Source of the DNA: Alysiella filiformis
GTDB taxonomy: Bacteria; Pseudomonadota; Gammaproteobacteria; Burkholderiales; Neisseriaceae
Length of the DNA stretch: 64,000 nucleotides
Direction: 5' to 3'
NCBI RefSeq assembly: GCF_014054525.1
Contig: NZ_CP059564.1
Coordinates: 2,118,357 to 2,182,356 of the forward strand
Below are positions 9,421 to 18,261 of the stretch, piece after piece. Position 1 is the first letter of the stretch, and every line of letters starts with the position of its first letter. A program made the translations under genes and the position numbers. Under the pieces are notes generated by a model. That model ran no database searches, had not been told where the DNA came from, and was given only the letters and a program-made list of their open reading frames with translations.

Positions 9421-10838
9421 TACAAAGAATAGTACATTTCAAATTCCAAAGGATGCGGTGCCATTTGCATGCGGCGCACGTCTTCTTCTTTGAATGCGAT
9501 GTAGCTGTCAATCCAATCTTTGCTGAACACGCCACCGCGCGTCAAAAATTCGTGGTCTTCGCGCAAGGCTTGCAAGGCTTCTTCCAAAGACGCGCACACG
9601 GTTGGCACTTGGGCATCTTCTTCGGGTGGCAAATCGTACAAATTTTTGGTGGCAGGGTCGCCAGGGTGGATTTTGTTTTGAATGCCGTCCAAGCCAGCCA
9701 TCAGCAATGCCGCAAAGCACAAATACGGATTGGCGGCTGGGTCGGGGAAACGCGCTTCAATGCGTACCGCCTTGGGGCTGCTTACAGACGGAATGCGAAT
9801 GGACGCGGAACGGTTTTTTGCCGAATACGCCAATTTCACAGGGGCTTCAAAATGCGGCACAAGGCGTTTGTAGGAATTGGTGGCAGGGTTGGTAATCGCG
9901 TTCAAGGCTTTGGCGTGTTTGATGATGCCGCCAATGTAATACAATGCCGTTTCAGACAGCCCCGCATAGCCATCGCCAGCAAACAGGTTTTTGCCGTCTT
10001 TCCAAATGGATTGATGAACGTGCATACCACTACCGTTGTCGCCCATAAGCGGTTTGGGCATAAAGGTGGCGGTTTTGCCGAAATTGTGTGCCACATTCCA
10101 AATCACATATTTTTGGTCTTGCGTCCAGTCGGCGCGTTTAACCAAAGTGCTGAATTTGGTGCCAATTTCCATTTGGCTGCCTGTACCCACTTCCTGATGA
10201 TGCACTTCCACAGGCACGCCAATTTCTTCCAAAATGCGAACCATAGCCGAGCGCAAATCCTGCCCTTGGTCAATCGGCGCAACAGGCGCGTAGCCACCTT
10301 TGACCACCGAACGATGACCCGTATTTTGCCCATCATAATGTTTGCCGCTAGACCAAGCTGCTGATTCGGAAGTGATTTCAAAACGCGCTTTGTGCATGTG
10401 CGTTTCAAATTCAATGCCATCAAACACGAAAAACTCGGGTTCAGGACCAAAAAATGCCGTGTCGCCAATGCCAGACGATTTCAAATACGCTTCGGCACGT
10501 TTGGCGATGGAACGTGGGTCGCGGTCGTAGCCTTTGCCTTCGGCAGGGTCAATCACATCGCAGGTCATGACCAAAGTTGCGTCATCGTAAAATGGGTCAA
10601 TGTAGGCGGTGTCGGGGTCGGGGCGCATTTGCATATCCGATGCTTGAATGCCTTTCCAACCGCCAATAGACGAACCGTCAAAGGCTTGACCGTTTTCAAA
10701 CCATTCTTCGGGGTCGTCCAGCACAACACGCGCTGGAATGGTAAAGTGATGTTGTTTGCCTTTTGTGTCGGTAAAACGCAAATCCACAAAACGCACATCG
10801 TTGTCTTCAATCATTTGAATGACTTTTTTGATGGACAT
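9420..10838 (-). CDS. glnA: Glutamine synthetase type I
   Basis: Cytoplasmic dodecameric enzyme making glutamine from glutamate, ammonia and ATP. It has 472 residues from the ATG at 10836-10838 ([14 protein letters not shown]), with GGAG eight bases upstream. The in-frame upstream extension to 11186 is only translation of a repeat element. Motifs seen: [27 protein letters not shown], the ATP-binding region [19 protein letters not shown], and the adenylylation loop NLYDLPPEE, whose Tyr is the target in GSI-beta enzymes, so control by GlnE is likely. The gene stands alone; ntrBC is not in the window. A palindromic repeat lies on each side. Confidence 0.97.
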   Translation of the reverse strand: MSIKKVIQMIEDNDVRFVDLRFTDTKGKQHHFTIPARVVLDDPEEWFENGQAFDGSSIGGWKGIQASDMQMRPDPDTAYIDPFYDDATLVMTCDVIDPAEGKGYDRDPRSIAKRAEAYLKSSGIGDTAFFGPEPEFFVFDGIEFETHMHKARFEITSESAAWSSGKHYDGQNTGHRSVVKGGYAPVAPIDQGQDLRSAMVRILEEIGVPVEVHHQEVGTGSQMEIGTKFSTLVKRADWTQDQKYVIWNVAHNFGKTATFMPKPLMGDNGSGMHVHQSIWKDGKNLFAGDGYAGLSETALYYIGGIIKHAKALNAITNPATNSYKRLVPHFEAPVKLAYSAKNRSASIRIPSVSSPKAVRIEARFPDPAANPYLCFAALLMAGLDGIQNKIHPGDPATKNLYDLPPEEDAQVPTVCASLEEALQALREDHEFLTRGGVFSKDWIDSYIAFKEEDVRRMQMAPHPLEFEMYYSL

Positions 10839-10943
10839 GATTGCTGCTCCGTAAACATAAAGAGATGATAAGAAAAAAATCGGGGCTATTGTGCCACATC
10901 GCCCCCCATTTGTTAAATGTATTTTACATTTGTTAAAGCGATT

Positions 10944-11289
10944 TTCAGGCTGAAACTTTTGCAAAACTCGGTTTGTAGGGGTAGATTTCATATCCACCCT
11001 GTTTAGAATTGCAGAAATTTTTATTTTATCAATAACGTGAACTCGGGATAAGTAACTGTCAATTTGCCAACAAACCTGCCCTCTCTCCCTATGGGAGAGA
11101 GTTGGAGAGAGGGCTTGTTGAGCAGCATACCCTCTCCCCAGCCCTCTCCCACAGGGAGAGGGAGCCAAGTTACTTAAATTTATCAATCACTTTTATCCCG
11201 AACTCGCGTTATCAATAAATTAAAAAAGGGCAGATATCAAATCCGCCCCTACGCCAGCTCAAAAGTGGGTTTTGCAAAGGTTTCAGGCT
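10944..11289. repeat. Palindromic repeat family 1, copy B (full length)
   Basis: About 345 bases with terminal inverted repeats. The left end reads CAGGCTGAAACTTTTGCAAA and the right end is its near complement (TTTGCAAAGGTTTCAGGCTG). Inward come a GGGG(C/T)AGATTTCATATC/GATATCAAATCCGCCCC pair, an AACGTGAACTCGGGATAA/TTATCCCGAACTCGCGTT pair, and two CT-rich hairpins in the middle. It fills the glnA-metQ gap. No protein-coding potential. Confidence 0.85.
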
Positions 11290-11385
11290 GCTTTTGCCAA
11301 ATCATTTAATTAATATGGGAATTTGCTATAATCATGCGTTTCAGGCTGCCTGAAAAGCATTTTGTATCATTTTTTGGAGTTTTTT

Positions 11386-12309
11386 ATGAATCAAGCATTT
11401 CAATTATCATTGGCGGGCGTGATTGCCTTGGCATTGTCGGCTTGCGGTGGACAGCAGCAAAATCCAACCCCACCAGCCAATGCCGCATCTGGCGCGGCAG
11501 CACCTGTGGTGGCAAAAGCCGAAATCCGTTTTGGCACCACCCCTGGTGATTTTGGCGACATGGTTAAAGAACAAATTCAACCCATGTTGGAGAAAAAAGG
11601 CTACAAAGTCACGCTGACCGAATTCCCCGACTACGTTACCCCCAACAAGGCTTTGGCAGAAAACAACATTGACATCAACATCTTCCAACACAAACCTTAT
11701 TTAGACGGCTTTAAAACCGAACACAAATTGGATTTGGTGGAAGTGTTCCAAGTGCCAACCGCGCCTTTGGGCTTGTACGCTGGCAAATTGGCAAAATTGG
11801 AAGACGTGAAAGAAGGCAGCAGCGTATCCATTCCCAACGACCCATCTAATTTGGCGCGCGCCTTGGTGATGTTGGACGAATTGGGCTGGATTAAACTGAA
11901 AGACGGCATTGACCCACTCAAAGCCGCCGTGAGCGACATTGGCGACAACATCAAAAAAATCAAATTAGTGGAAATGGAAGCGGCAAACTTGCCCCGTTCA
12001 CGCCAAGACGTTGATTTTGCGATTGTCAATGGCAACTACGCCATGTCTTCTGGCATGAAATTGACCGAAACCCTGTTTCAAGAACCCAGCTTTGCCTATG
12101 TGAACTGGTCTGCCGTGCGCACCGCCGACAAAGACAGCGCGTGGGTCAAAGACATTACCGATGCCTACAATTCCGATGAATTTAAATCGTATGCCAAAGC
12201 CAAATTTGCGGGCTACAAATTCCCTGCCGCTTGGGGCGAAAATGCCGCCAGTGGCGCAAAAGCGGAAGCCTCTGCTGTGGCAGCGTCATCGGCATCGGCA
12301 GCGCAATAA
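11386..12309 (+). CDS. metQ: Methionine ABC transporter substrate-binding lipoprotein
   Basis: NlpA/MetQ family, 307 residues. The start is ATG 11386 with GGAG seven bases upstream; the longer frame to 11362 lacks a site. The signal peptide ends in lipobox LSAC, so the mature protein is membrane-anchored. The family core begins EIRFGTTPGDFGDMV and includes the hydrophobic-clamp region FQHKPYLDGF and the SIPNDPSNLARAL loop that closes on the substrate. The C-terminus carries a low-complexity Ala/Ser tail (~20 residues). It delivers methionine to MetI, with MetN as the ATPase, but four to five unrelated genes now lie between metQ and metI. Confidence 0.95.
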   Translation: MNQAFQLSLAGVIALALSACGGQQQNPTPPANAASGAAAPVVAKAEIRFGTTPGDFGDMVKEQIQPMLEKKGYKVTLTEFPDYVTPNKALAENNIDINIFQHKPYLDGFKTEHKLDLVEVFQVPTAPLGLYAGKLAKLEDVKEGSSVSIPNDPSNLARALVMLDELGWIKLKDGIDPLKAAVSDIGDNIKKIKLVEMEAANLPRSRQDVDFAIVNGNYAMSSGMKLTETLFQEPSFAYVNWSAVRTADKDSAWVKDITDAYNSDEFKSYAKAKFAGYKFPAAWGENAASGAKAEASAVAASSASAAQ

Positions 12310-12385
12310 TTGGATTTAAAACAAAATTCAGGCAGCCTGAACGCGCATTTGGGCTGCCTGAAAAACCAAATAAGGCAATCAAATC

Positions 12386-12817
12386 ATGATGAAACCCATT
12401 TTATCTGCAATGGCTTTGGCGGCTGTGGCTGCCTGCACCGCCCCCAATCCAGCCGCCACCACAACAAGCCACACCAGCACTCCACCAACCCATTTACAAC
12501 AACAATGGAAATTGATTCAATTTCAAACCTTTCAACCCAAAGAATTGACACAAAGCATTTTGGATTTGCGCCAATTACCACGCGCTTATGCCACGGTGGG
12601 TTGCAATGGCATGAATTTTCAGGCAGCCACCAACGCCCCCAATCTTTGGCAAGTGCAAGGCGTGGCAATGACGCGCATGCACTGCCCCGATGTGGCAAAA
12701 TTGGAAATGGCGTTTGCCAAGCAGATTCAGGCAGCCACACATTATCGTTTGGAAAACAATCGCTTGATTTTGCAAGATGACAAAGGCAGCACCATGGTTT
12801 TTGAAGCCACAAACTGA
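12386..12817 (+). CDS. META-domain (HslJ-like) lipoprotein
   Basis: 143 residues with a lipoprotein signal peptide (lipobox VAAC). The mature part fits the META domain: an initial W-x-L strand (QQWKLIQFQ), the GCNGMNFQ motif, and the T-R-M-H-C motif followed by the E-x-x-F helix and a final L-I-L-Q-D strand. The family's function is poorly defined; members are periplasmic and linked to heat shock or novobiocin resistance in E. coli. An uptake sequence sits in frame (FQAA). The gene follows metQ by 76 bases that hold two uptake sequences. The start could also be the second Met at 12389. Confidence 0.75.
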   Translation: MMKPILSAMALAAVAACTAPNPAATTTSHTSTPPTHLQQQWKLIQFQTFQPKELTQSILDLRQLPRAYATVGCNGMNFQAATNAPNLWQVQGVAMTRMHCPDVAKLEMAFAKQIQAATHYRLENNRLILQDDKGSTMVFEATN

Positions 12818-12849
12818 TTTTTCAGGCAGCCTGAAAGAAAGCAAACCCC

Positions 12850-13425
12850 ATGAATTTCATTCCCCAAGATTTGATTTTAAAACACAATCATGTCCGCCTG
12901 GAACCACTCACATTGGCACATGAAACGGGTTTGCACCAAGCCGTTTGCGATGGCGAATTGTGGCGTTTGCCCTATACAACCGCCCCTGCACCGCATGAAG
13001 TGGCAGACTACATTCAAGAAGCCATCAACACACGCTATCCCTTTGCCGTGATTGACGAAAGCAATGAAAAAGTGGTCGGCACAAGCAGTTTTTACGAAAT
13101 CAACCCACAAGTGCCGCGCGTGGAAATCGGCTACACTTGGTACGCCCAAAGCGCACAACGCACCCACATCAACACAACGTGCAAATTTTTGTTGATGAAT
13201 TATGCTTTTGAAACATTGGCTTGCCACGTTATTGGCTGGCGCACCGACATCATCAACACACGCTCGCAAGCCGCGATTGAACGCTTGGGCGCAAAAAAAG
13301 ACGGCATATTGCGCGGTTTCCAACTTCGCAAAGACGGCACAATCCGCGATACCGTGATGTACAGTCTATTGGCAAGCGAATGGCTGGAAAGTAAATCCCA
13401 TTTATTGAAAAAATTGCAAAAATAA
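12850..13425 (+). CDS. GNAT family N-acetyltransferase (RimJ/RimL-like)
   Basis: 191 residues matching the RimJ/RimL/YdaF branch: RLEPLTLAHE at the start, a V-V-G-T-S-S-F central strand, RVEIGYTWYAQSAQ leading into the acetyl-CoA site, then NTRSQAAIERLGAKKDGILR near the C-terminus, the usual end of these enzymes. It probably acetylates a small molecule, antibiotic or protein N-terminus; the substrate cannot be read. The usual Q/R-x-x-G-x-G/A pyrophosphate loop appears altered (AQSAQRTHIN), so activity should not be assumed. Confidence 0.8.
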   Translation: MNFIPQDLILKHNHVRLEPLTLAHETGLHQAVCDGELWRLPYTTAPAPHEVADYIQEAINTRYPFAVIDESNEKVVGTSSFYEINPQVPRVEIGYTWYAQSAQRTHINTTCKFLLMNYAFETLACHVIGWRTDIINTRSQAAIERLGAKKDGILRGFQLRKDGTIRDTVMYSLLASEWLESKSHLLKKLQK

Positions 13426-13455
13426 AGTTTCAGGCAGCCTAAAACGGAGAAAATC

Positions 13456-14259
13456 ATGAAAAAAACCTTATTATTCAGCTTACTGTTTTTAAGTGGCAAT
13501 GTTTTCGCGCAAACACCCGAACAAATTATCCAAAAAATCTATCCCAAATATTCGCAACAAAATCAATGTCATCAAGTGCAAGATGGCGATGCGGGCGATT
13601 ATTGCATGCGCCAACACAAGCGCGAAATCCGCGATACCGCACAAGGTAAGCTGATGTATTTATTGTACAAAGGCGACCGCTTTGATTTTACTGAAAATCG
13701 CGAAGACAGCGCACACGTGTTTACAGGTTTGGCGGGATTTTTTGTGTTGAAACACCAATCGGGCAATGATTGGGCATTGCTCGCCAGCGCACCGCGTGAA
13801 AGCGTGGGTTCATTTGGCGTTGCGCCCGAAAAATGGACGTTCCACGAATTTGGCAAAGACAAATGGGGCTTTTTGACCACGCACGGCGATGTTCATCAAG
13901 GCGTTTCAGGCAGCCATTATGTGCTGTTCCACCACAATGGCGGGCGCAAAATCGGCGTAAGCTGGCTGGGCGAAAGCCACAGCAATTACGGCTATTATGG
14001 CGACAAATGCGAAATTTACGAAGACGAACCGAAAAACCAAAAAGATTGCGTGAAAAACACCTTGCAAAGTTTGGACAGCAAAATCAAAATCTTGCGCGAC
14101 CAAACGCCAAGCGGCGGTTTTTACCCCATTCAAATCACGGTAGACGGTCATGTGGGGCAGAAAAAATACCGCCAACAGGTTTACCGCATGAATTTTGACG
14201 CCAAATCAGGCAAATACATTGAGCCGAAAAATTATGTTTTGAAAGACATAGAATATTGA
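13456..14259 (+). CDS. Exported protein of unknown function
   Basis: 267 residues starting with a clear signal peptide (MKKTLLFSLLFLSGNVFAQ, cleavage after VFA). No family recognised. The mature protein has four cysteines in two close groups (QNQCHQVQ / DYCMRQ and DKCEIYED / KDCVKN) that could form two disulfides, a GDRFDFTENREDS segment, and an aromatic, Gly-rich centre. The ATG has GGAGAAAATC before it. An uptake sequence is translated near the middle (VSGSH). It heads a run of three small exported proteins between metQ and metI. Confidence 0.6.
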   Translation: MKKTLLFSLLFLSGNVFAQTPEQIIQKIYPKYSQQNQCHQVQDGDAGDYCMRQHKREIRDTAQGKLMYLLYKGDRFDFTENREDSAHVFTGLAGFFVLKHQSGNDWALLASAPRESVGSFGVAPEKWTFHEFGKDKWGFLTTHGDVHQGVSGSHYVLFHHNGGRKIGVSWLGESHSNYGYYGDKCEIYEDEPKNQKDCVKNTLQSLDSKIKILRDQTPSGGFYPIQITVDGHVGQKKYRQQVYRMNFDAKSGKYIEPKNYVLKDIEY

Positions 14260-14296
14260 GCCAAATATTTTTCAGGCAGCCTGAAAGGTGATTTTG

Positions 14297-14666
14297 ATGA
14301 AAAAATCTTTATTTTTAATGATGTTGTGTTTGCCCTTGTTGGCGCAAGCCGTTTGCGAAAAAGGCAATGTTTACGAAGACATAGATTGCCATGAACGTGA
14401 AATCGCCAAAATCAAACCGAAAATGAACGCCACTTACCGCGAATTGGTCAAACTGAACACGCATGAACGCGCACAAAAGTTTTGAACAATCACAAAAATT
14501 GTGGTTGCAATTCATTGAAAAAGATTGTGAATTTGAAAATACGCCCAGCGCAATGGCACAAGGTGCAGGCTCTGGATTGGGTTTGTTGGCGTGCAAACAT
14601 GAACGTTACGCGGCACGATTGAAACAAATGCAAAATATTGTGCGTGAATTGCGTGAATTAAAATAA
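14297..14666 (+). pseudogene. LprI/DUF1311-like exported protein, broken by a one-base frameshift
   Basis: The first frame (start ATG 14297, signal peptide to LLAQA) gives CEKGNVYEDIDCHEREI and then LNTHERAQKF, and stops at 14483. A second frame continues at once with FEQSQKLWLQFIEKDCEFE and runs to 14666. Joined, they fit the lysozyme-inhibitor LprI N-terminal pattern: Cys, Cys, Y-x-x-L, a conserved Q-x-x-W, then Cys and a final Cys-x-x-x-R. Removing one base from the run AAAAGTTTT near 14477 restores the frame. It could be a real lesion, phase variation or a sequencing error. It lies between two other small exported proteins. Confidence 0.65.
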
Positions 14667-14697
14667 ATTTTCAGGCAGCCTGAAAGGGTTTTTGACG

Positions 14698-15144
14698 ATG
14701 AAAAAACGGATTTTGATGTGTTTTTTGGTATTGCTAAATGGTTTTGCTTATGCCAAATCGGAAAGGCAGATTTTGTTTGCTTGTAAAACAAAAAACAATA
14801 AAATCATTCAATTAAGTAAACAAAATGACCGCATTCATTATCAATTTGGCAAAAATTTCAGGCAGCCTGAATGGCGTTTTTCTGTACCAATTGGCGAAGT
14901 TTATGGCACAAGCACACGCGTGATTGCGGACAATGGCGAAAATATTGAAACCATTGATATTTTTCTGACAAACGGTACAGTTTTATTTAGTCCCTATATG
15001 ATTGGTCAGCAAAAATCTGGCTTATGGCTGCGAAACAGCATGGGCAAAGTCTCGGACGTGGTTTGCAAACCCAAAACTTTGCAATTTAATACAAGCATTT
15101 TTAAGCAACTCAATCATGATGTTCCTGCTGAATTTTATGATTGA
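14698..15144 (+). CDS. Exported protein of unknown function
   Basis: 148 residues from ATG 14698, chosen over the TTG at 14692 because GAAAGGG lies nine bases before it. Signal peptide MKKRILMCFLVLLNGFAYA. The mature protein has only two cysteines, one near each end (FACKTKN and VVCKPKT), which may form a disulfide. An in-frame uptake sequence encodes FRQPE, showing such sites tolerated in a structured protein. No family recognised. The predicted location is periplasmic. Confidence 0.55.
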   Translation: MKKRILMCFLVLLNGFAYAKSERQILFACKTKNNKIIQLSKQNDRIHYQFGKNFRQPEWRFSVPIGEVYGTSTRVIADNGENIETIDIFLTNGTVLFSPYMIGQQKSGLWLRNSMGKVSDVVCKPKTLQFNTSIFKQLNHDVPAEFYD

Positions 15145-15195
15145 TTTTTCAGGCAGCCTGAACCCCTTTTTTAACCCACTATTTTAAAAATAATC

Positions 15196-15861
15196 ATGAA
15201 TTTAGAAAACATCATCAAATTACTCCCCGAATTTCAAAAAGCCCTGTTGGAAACCTTGTTAATGGTGGGCGTGTCCGCCAGCGTGAGCGTGGTTTTGGGC
15301 GGACTGCTGGGCGTGTGGCTGTTCACGACTGGGCGCGGACAAATCTTTGAAAACACAAAATTAAATGGCGTGTTAAGCTGGCTGGTCAGTTTTATGCGCG
15401 CGTTTCCGTTTGTGATTTTGATGATAGTGCTGATGCCGCTCACACGCCTGATAGTCGGCACATCATTTGGTTGGGGCGCGGCTTGCGTGTCGTTGAGCGT
15501 GGCGGCAAGTTTTTATTTTGCGCGTTTGGTGGAACAAAATCTCAACGAAGTCCCCAAAGGCGTGATTGAGGCGGCGCAAGCCATGGGTGCATCACGCAAA
15601 ACCATTATTTTCAAAGTGTTATTGAGCGAGGCACGTTCGGGCTTGGTGTTGAGCGTTACCATTTTGATGATTGCGATTTTGGGCGAAAGCGCGGCGGCTG
15701 GCTTGATTGGCGGCGGCGGCATTGGCGATTTGGGGATACGTTACGGACACCAGCGTTATATGCCCGATGTGATGGCGGCGGTGGTGGCGATTTTGACGGT
15801 ATTGGTGGTTGCCATGCAAACTTTGGGTAATGTGTTGTCCAAAAAATTGAATAAGCGTTGA
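15196..15861 (+). CDS. metI: Methionine ABC transporter permease
   Basis: Inner-membrane permease of MetNIQ, 221 residues with five to six hydrophobic segments. The BPD_transp_1 coupling loop reads EAAQAMGASRKTI, which docks to MetN. The sequence fits MetI: LLETLLMVGVSAS at the start, RAFPFVILMIVLMPLTR, and the GLIGGGGIGDLGIRYG loop. The ATG at 15196 follows an uptake sequence and an A/T-rich leader with no strong ribosome site. It is separated from metQ by small exported-protein genes and from metN by strand and ~6 kb, so coordinated expression would need separate control. Confidence 0.93.
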   Translation: MNLENIIKLLPEFQKALLETLLMVGVSASVSVVLGGLLGVWLFTTGRGQIFENTKLNGVLSWLVSFMRAFPFVILMIVLMPLTRLIVGTSFGWGAACVSLSVAASFYFARLVEQNLNEVPKGVIEAAQAMGASRKTIIFKVLLSEARSGLVLSVTILMIAILGESAAAGLIGGGGIGDLGIRYGHQRYMPDVMAAVVAILTVLVVAMQTLGNVLSKKLNKR

Positions 15862-15934
15862 TTTTTCTGTTTCAGGCAGCCTGAAAATCCATAAAATACC
15901 CTTTACAATTCAATCAAGACAAAGGAGTCATCAA

Positions 15935-16213
15935 ATGAGTTACAGCCATATTCATTTCCTTGCTGATGAAAACATTAAAAAACAAGCCTTTGACGTCATC
16001 AAAAGTCATGGCTTAACGCCTGCCAAAATGTTCAATTTGCTGTTGGCAGAAATTGCGCGAACGCGGGTTTTACCTGTGAATGTGAATCCACACAGTTATG
16101 CCACAACACAAAATACTTTGGCGGAAAAATTGGCTTGTGATGATGGTTTGGATATTGAATTTGAACGCATAGATTTGGGTTTGCGTGAAGTAGCAATAAA
16201 AACAAGCTATTAA
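15935..16213 (+). CDS. RelB/DinJ-family antitoxin, no adjacent toxin
   Basis: 92 residues. The N-terminal ribbon-helix-helix of RelB/DinJ proteins is visible: HFLADENIKKQAFDVIKSHG then LTPAKMFNLLLAEIARTR. The tail would be the toxin-binding region. A strong AAGGAG precedes the ATG. The next gene (31 bases on) is a racemase, not a RelE/YafQ toxin, and none lies upstream, so it is an orphan antitoxin or a stand-alone regulator. Confidence 0.7.
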   Translation: MSYSHIHFLADENIKKQAFDVIKSHGLTPAKMFNLLLAEIARTRVLPVNVNPHSYATTQNTLAEKLACDDGLDIEFERIDLGLREVAIKTSY

Positions 16214-16244
16214 GATGATGAACACAGGTTTTAAGGATAAGCAC

Positions 16245-16940
16245 ATGAAAACAATCGGCATTATCGGTGGCATGTCGCCCGAAAGCACCGCGATTTATTA
16301 CACGCAAATCAACCGTTTGGTCAATGCGCGTTTGGGCGGCAACCACAGCGCGAAAATCATCTTACAAAGCCTTGAATTTGAAGAAATTGTCCAAAAGCAA
16401 AAATCGGGCGATTGGCAAGGCGCAGGCGCAATTTTGGCGCAATCGGCAAAAAATCTGCAAAACGCAGGGGCAGACGCGATTGTGTTGGCAACCAATACCA
16501 TGCACAAAGTGGCTGATTTAATTGAACAAAATATTGATGTACCCTTTTTGCACATTTTGGACGCGGTCGCGGAAAACATTCAACAAAATCAAATGCACAC
16601 CGTGGGTTTGCTCGGCACGCGCTTTACCATGCAAGATGATTTTTACCGTGGCGGATTGGCAGTGCGTGGCATACAAGCCCTTGTTCCCAATGATGAAACG
16701 CAAGCGGAAATCCACCGCATTATTTTTGAAGAATTGTGTGTGGGCAAAATCCACGCATCCAGCAAACAATTTTATCTGAACACGATGGCGGATTTGGCAA
16801 AACAAGGCGCACAGGGCGTGATTTTGGGTTGTACCGAAATCGGTTTGCTGGTTAATCAAGAAGATATGGATTTGACCTTGTTTGACACCACCGACATTCA
16901 CATTCAAAAAGCGGTGGAATTTGCGTTTCAGGCTGCCTGA
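16245..16940 (+). CDS. Aspartate/glutamate racemase family protein (YgeA-like)
   Basis: 231 residues from ATG 16245 (AGGA seven bases before). It is close to E. coli YgeA over its length (IGGMSPESTAIYY, TNTMHKVAD, GTRFTMQDDFYRG, LGCTEIGLL). The catalytic pair is Thr83 and Cys196. That Thr/Cys pair is the atypical arrangement known for the E. coli enzyme, not the Cys/Cys of ordinary racemases, so substrate choice may be like YgeA (L-Asp/L-Glu or broad). The last four residues and stop (FQAA-TGA) are made by an uptake sequence. It could supply D-amino acids for peptidoglycan; mraY follows. Confidence 0.82.
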   Translation: MKTIGIIGGMSPESTAIYYTQINRLVNARLGGNHSAKIILQSLEFEEIVQKQKSGDWQGAGAILAQSAKNLQNAGADAIVLATNTMHKVADLIEQNIDVPFLHILDAVAENIQQNQMHTVGLLGTRFTMQDDFYRGGLAVRGIQALVPNDETQAEIHRIIFEELCVGKIHASSKQFYLNTMADLAKQGAQGVILGCTEIGLLVNQEDMDLTLFDTTDIHIQKAVEFAFQAA

Positions 16941-17045
16941 AAAGCCCAATTATGCTAAAATTTCGCGCTGTTTTTGGCGTTCAGGCTGCCTGAAAACGCT
17001 TGGGCAACGCCAAGCCATTTTATGATTCACAATTAGGAACGCAAT

Positions 17046-18131
17046 ATGTTGATTTACCTAGCAGAATATTTGCAACAATACGTTACGATATTCAATGTTT
17101 TCCAATACACCACTTTTCGTACCGTTATGGCAGCTTTAACGGCGTTGGGGTTCAGCCTGCTTTTTGGTCCTTGGACAATCCGTAAATTGACTTTGCTGAA
17201 AGTGGGTCAAGCCGTACGCACCGATGGGCCTCAAACCCATTTGGTTAAAAACGGCACCCCCACCATGGGCGGTTCGCTGATTTTAACCGCCATTACCATT
17301 GCCACTTTGCTGTGGGCAAAATGGGACAATCCCTATGTGTGGGTGTTGTTGCTGGTGTTGCTGTTTACAGGCGCATTGGGTTTTTACGATGATTGGCGTA
17401 AAGTGGTTTACAAAGACCCCAATGGCGTATCGGCAAAATTCAAAATGGTGTGGCAAAGTGCGGTGGCTTTGGCGGCAGGTTTGGCGTTGTTTTATTTGGC
17501 GCAAAACAATGCCAATAATATTTTGATTGTGCCATTTTTCAAGCAAGTGGCATTGCCTTTGGGCGTGGTGGGCTTTATGGTTTTGTCGTATTTAACCATT
17601 GTTGGCACGTCCAATGCCGTGAATTTGACCGATGGTTTAGATGGCTTGGCATCGTTTCCTGTGGTGTTGGTGGCAGGCGGTTTGGCGATTTTTGCTTATG
17701 CAACGGGACACGCGCAATTTGCCGACTACCTGCAATTACCCTATGTGGCTGGCGCGAATGAAGTTGTGATTTTTTGTGCGGCAATTTGTGGCGCGTGTTT
17801 GGGCTTTTTGTGGTTCAATGCTTATCCTGCACAAGTGTTTATGGGCGATGTGGGCGCGTTGGCATTGGGTGCGGCTTTGGGTACGGTTGCCGTGATTATT
17901 CGTCAAGAATTTGTGTTGGTGATTATGGGCGGCTTGTTTGTGGTGGAGGCGTTGAGCGTGATGTTGCAAGTGAGCTGGTACAAACGCACCAAAAAACGCA
18001 TTTTCCTGATGGCACCCATTCATCATCATTATGAACAAAAGGGCTGGAAAGAAACCCAAGTGGTTGTTCGCTTTTGGATTATCACGATTATTTTGGTGTT
18101 GATTGGTTTGAGTACGCTGAAAATTCGTTGA
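17046..18131 (+). CDS. mraY: Phospho-N-acetylmuramoyl-pentapeptide transferase
   Basis: Integral membrane enzyme forming lipid I from UDP-MurNAc-pentapeptide and undecaprenyl phosphate; 361 residues, about ten membrane spans. Family landmarks seen: [15 protein letters not shown], the Asp pair in [12 protein letters not shown], the [10 protein letters not shown] loop with catalytic Asp, [11 protein letters not shown], and the [11 protein letters not shown] histidine motif. The ATG at 17046 has GGAA upstream. In Neisseria mraY follows murF in one operon; here it lies on the opposite strand about 4 kb beyond murF, with no dcw gene downstream. Confidence 0.97.
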   Translation: MLIYLAEYLQQYVTIFNVFQYTTFRTVMAALTALGFSLLFGPWTIRKLTLLKVGQAVRTDGPQTHLVKNGTPTMGGSLILTAITIATLLWAKWDNPYVWVLLLVLLFTGALGFYDDWRKVVYKDPNGVSAKFKMVWQSAVALAAGLALFYLAQNNANNILIVPFFKQVALPLGVVGFMVLSYLTIVGTSNAVNLTDGLDGLASFPVVLVAGGLAIFAYATGHAQFADYLQLPYVAGANEVVIFCAAICGACLGFLWFNAYPAQVFMGDVGALALGAALGTVAVIIRQEFVLVIMGGLFVVEALSVMLQVSWYKRTKKRIFLMAPIHHHYEQKGWKETQVVVRFWIITIILVLIGLSTLKIR

Positions 18132-18179
18132 AACCATTTTCAGGCAGCCTGAAACTTGTAAAACCCACTTTTTAAACTG

Positions 18180-18213
18180 ACGTAGGGGCGGATTTCATAT
18201 CTGCCCCTTTTTT
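18180..18213. repeat. Solo hairpin from repeat family 1
   Basis: GTAGGGGCGGATTTCATATC followed by TGCCCCTTTTTT. It matches the subterminal hairpin of the ~330-bp repeat, standing alone after mraY, and with its T-run it may act as the mraY terminator. Confidence 0.55.
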
Positions 18214-18261
18214 TCCATTTATGGTCAATTCATTTATTTGCGCTCTACCACCGTGTGTGCG

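Noticed and set aside
10839-11186. N-terminal extension of GlnA (588-residue frame)
   Set aside because: The extra codons translate the palindromic repeat ([11 protein letters not shown] type peptide); the ATG at 10838 has a good ribosome site and family-length product.
16491-16493. Racemase apparently missing its first catalytic cysteine
   Set aside because: The residue is Thr83, the same as in the E. coli YgeA-type enzyme, which works with Thr/Cys; not a defect.
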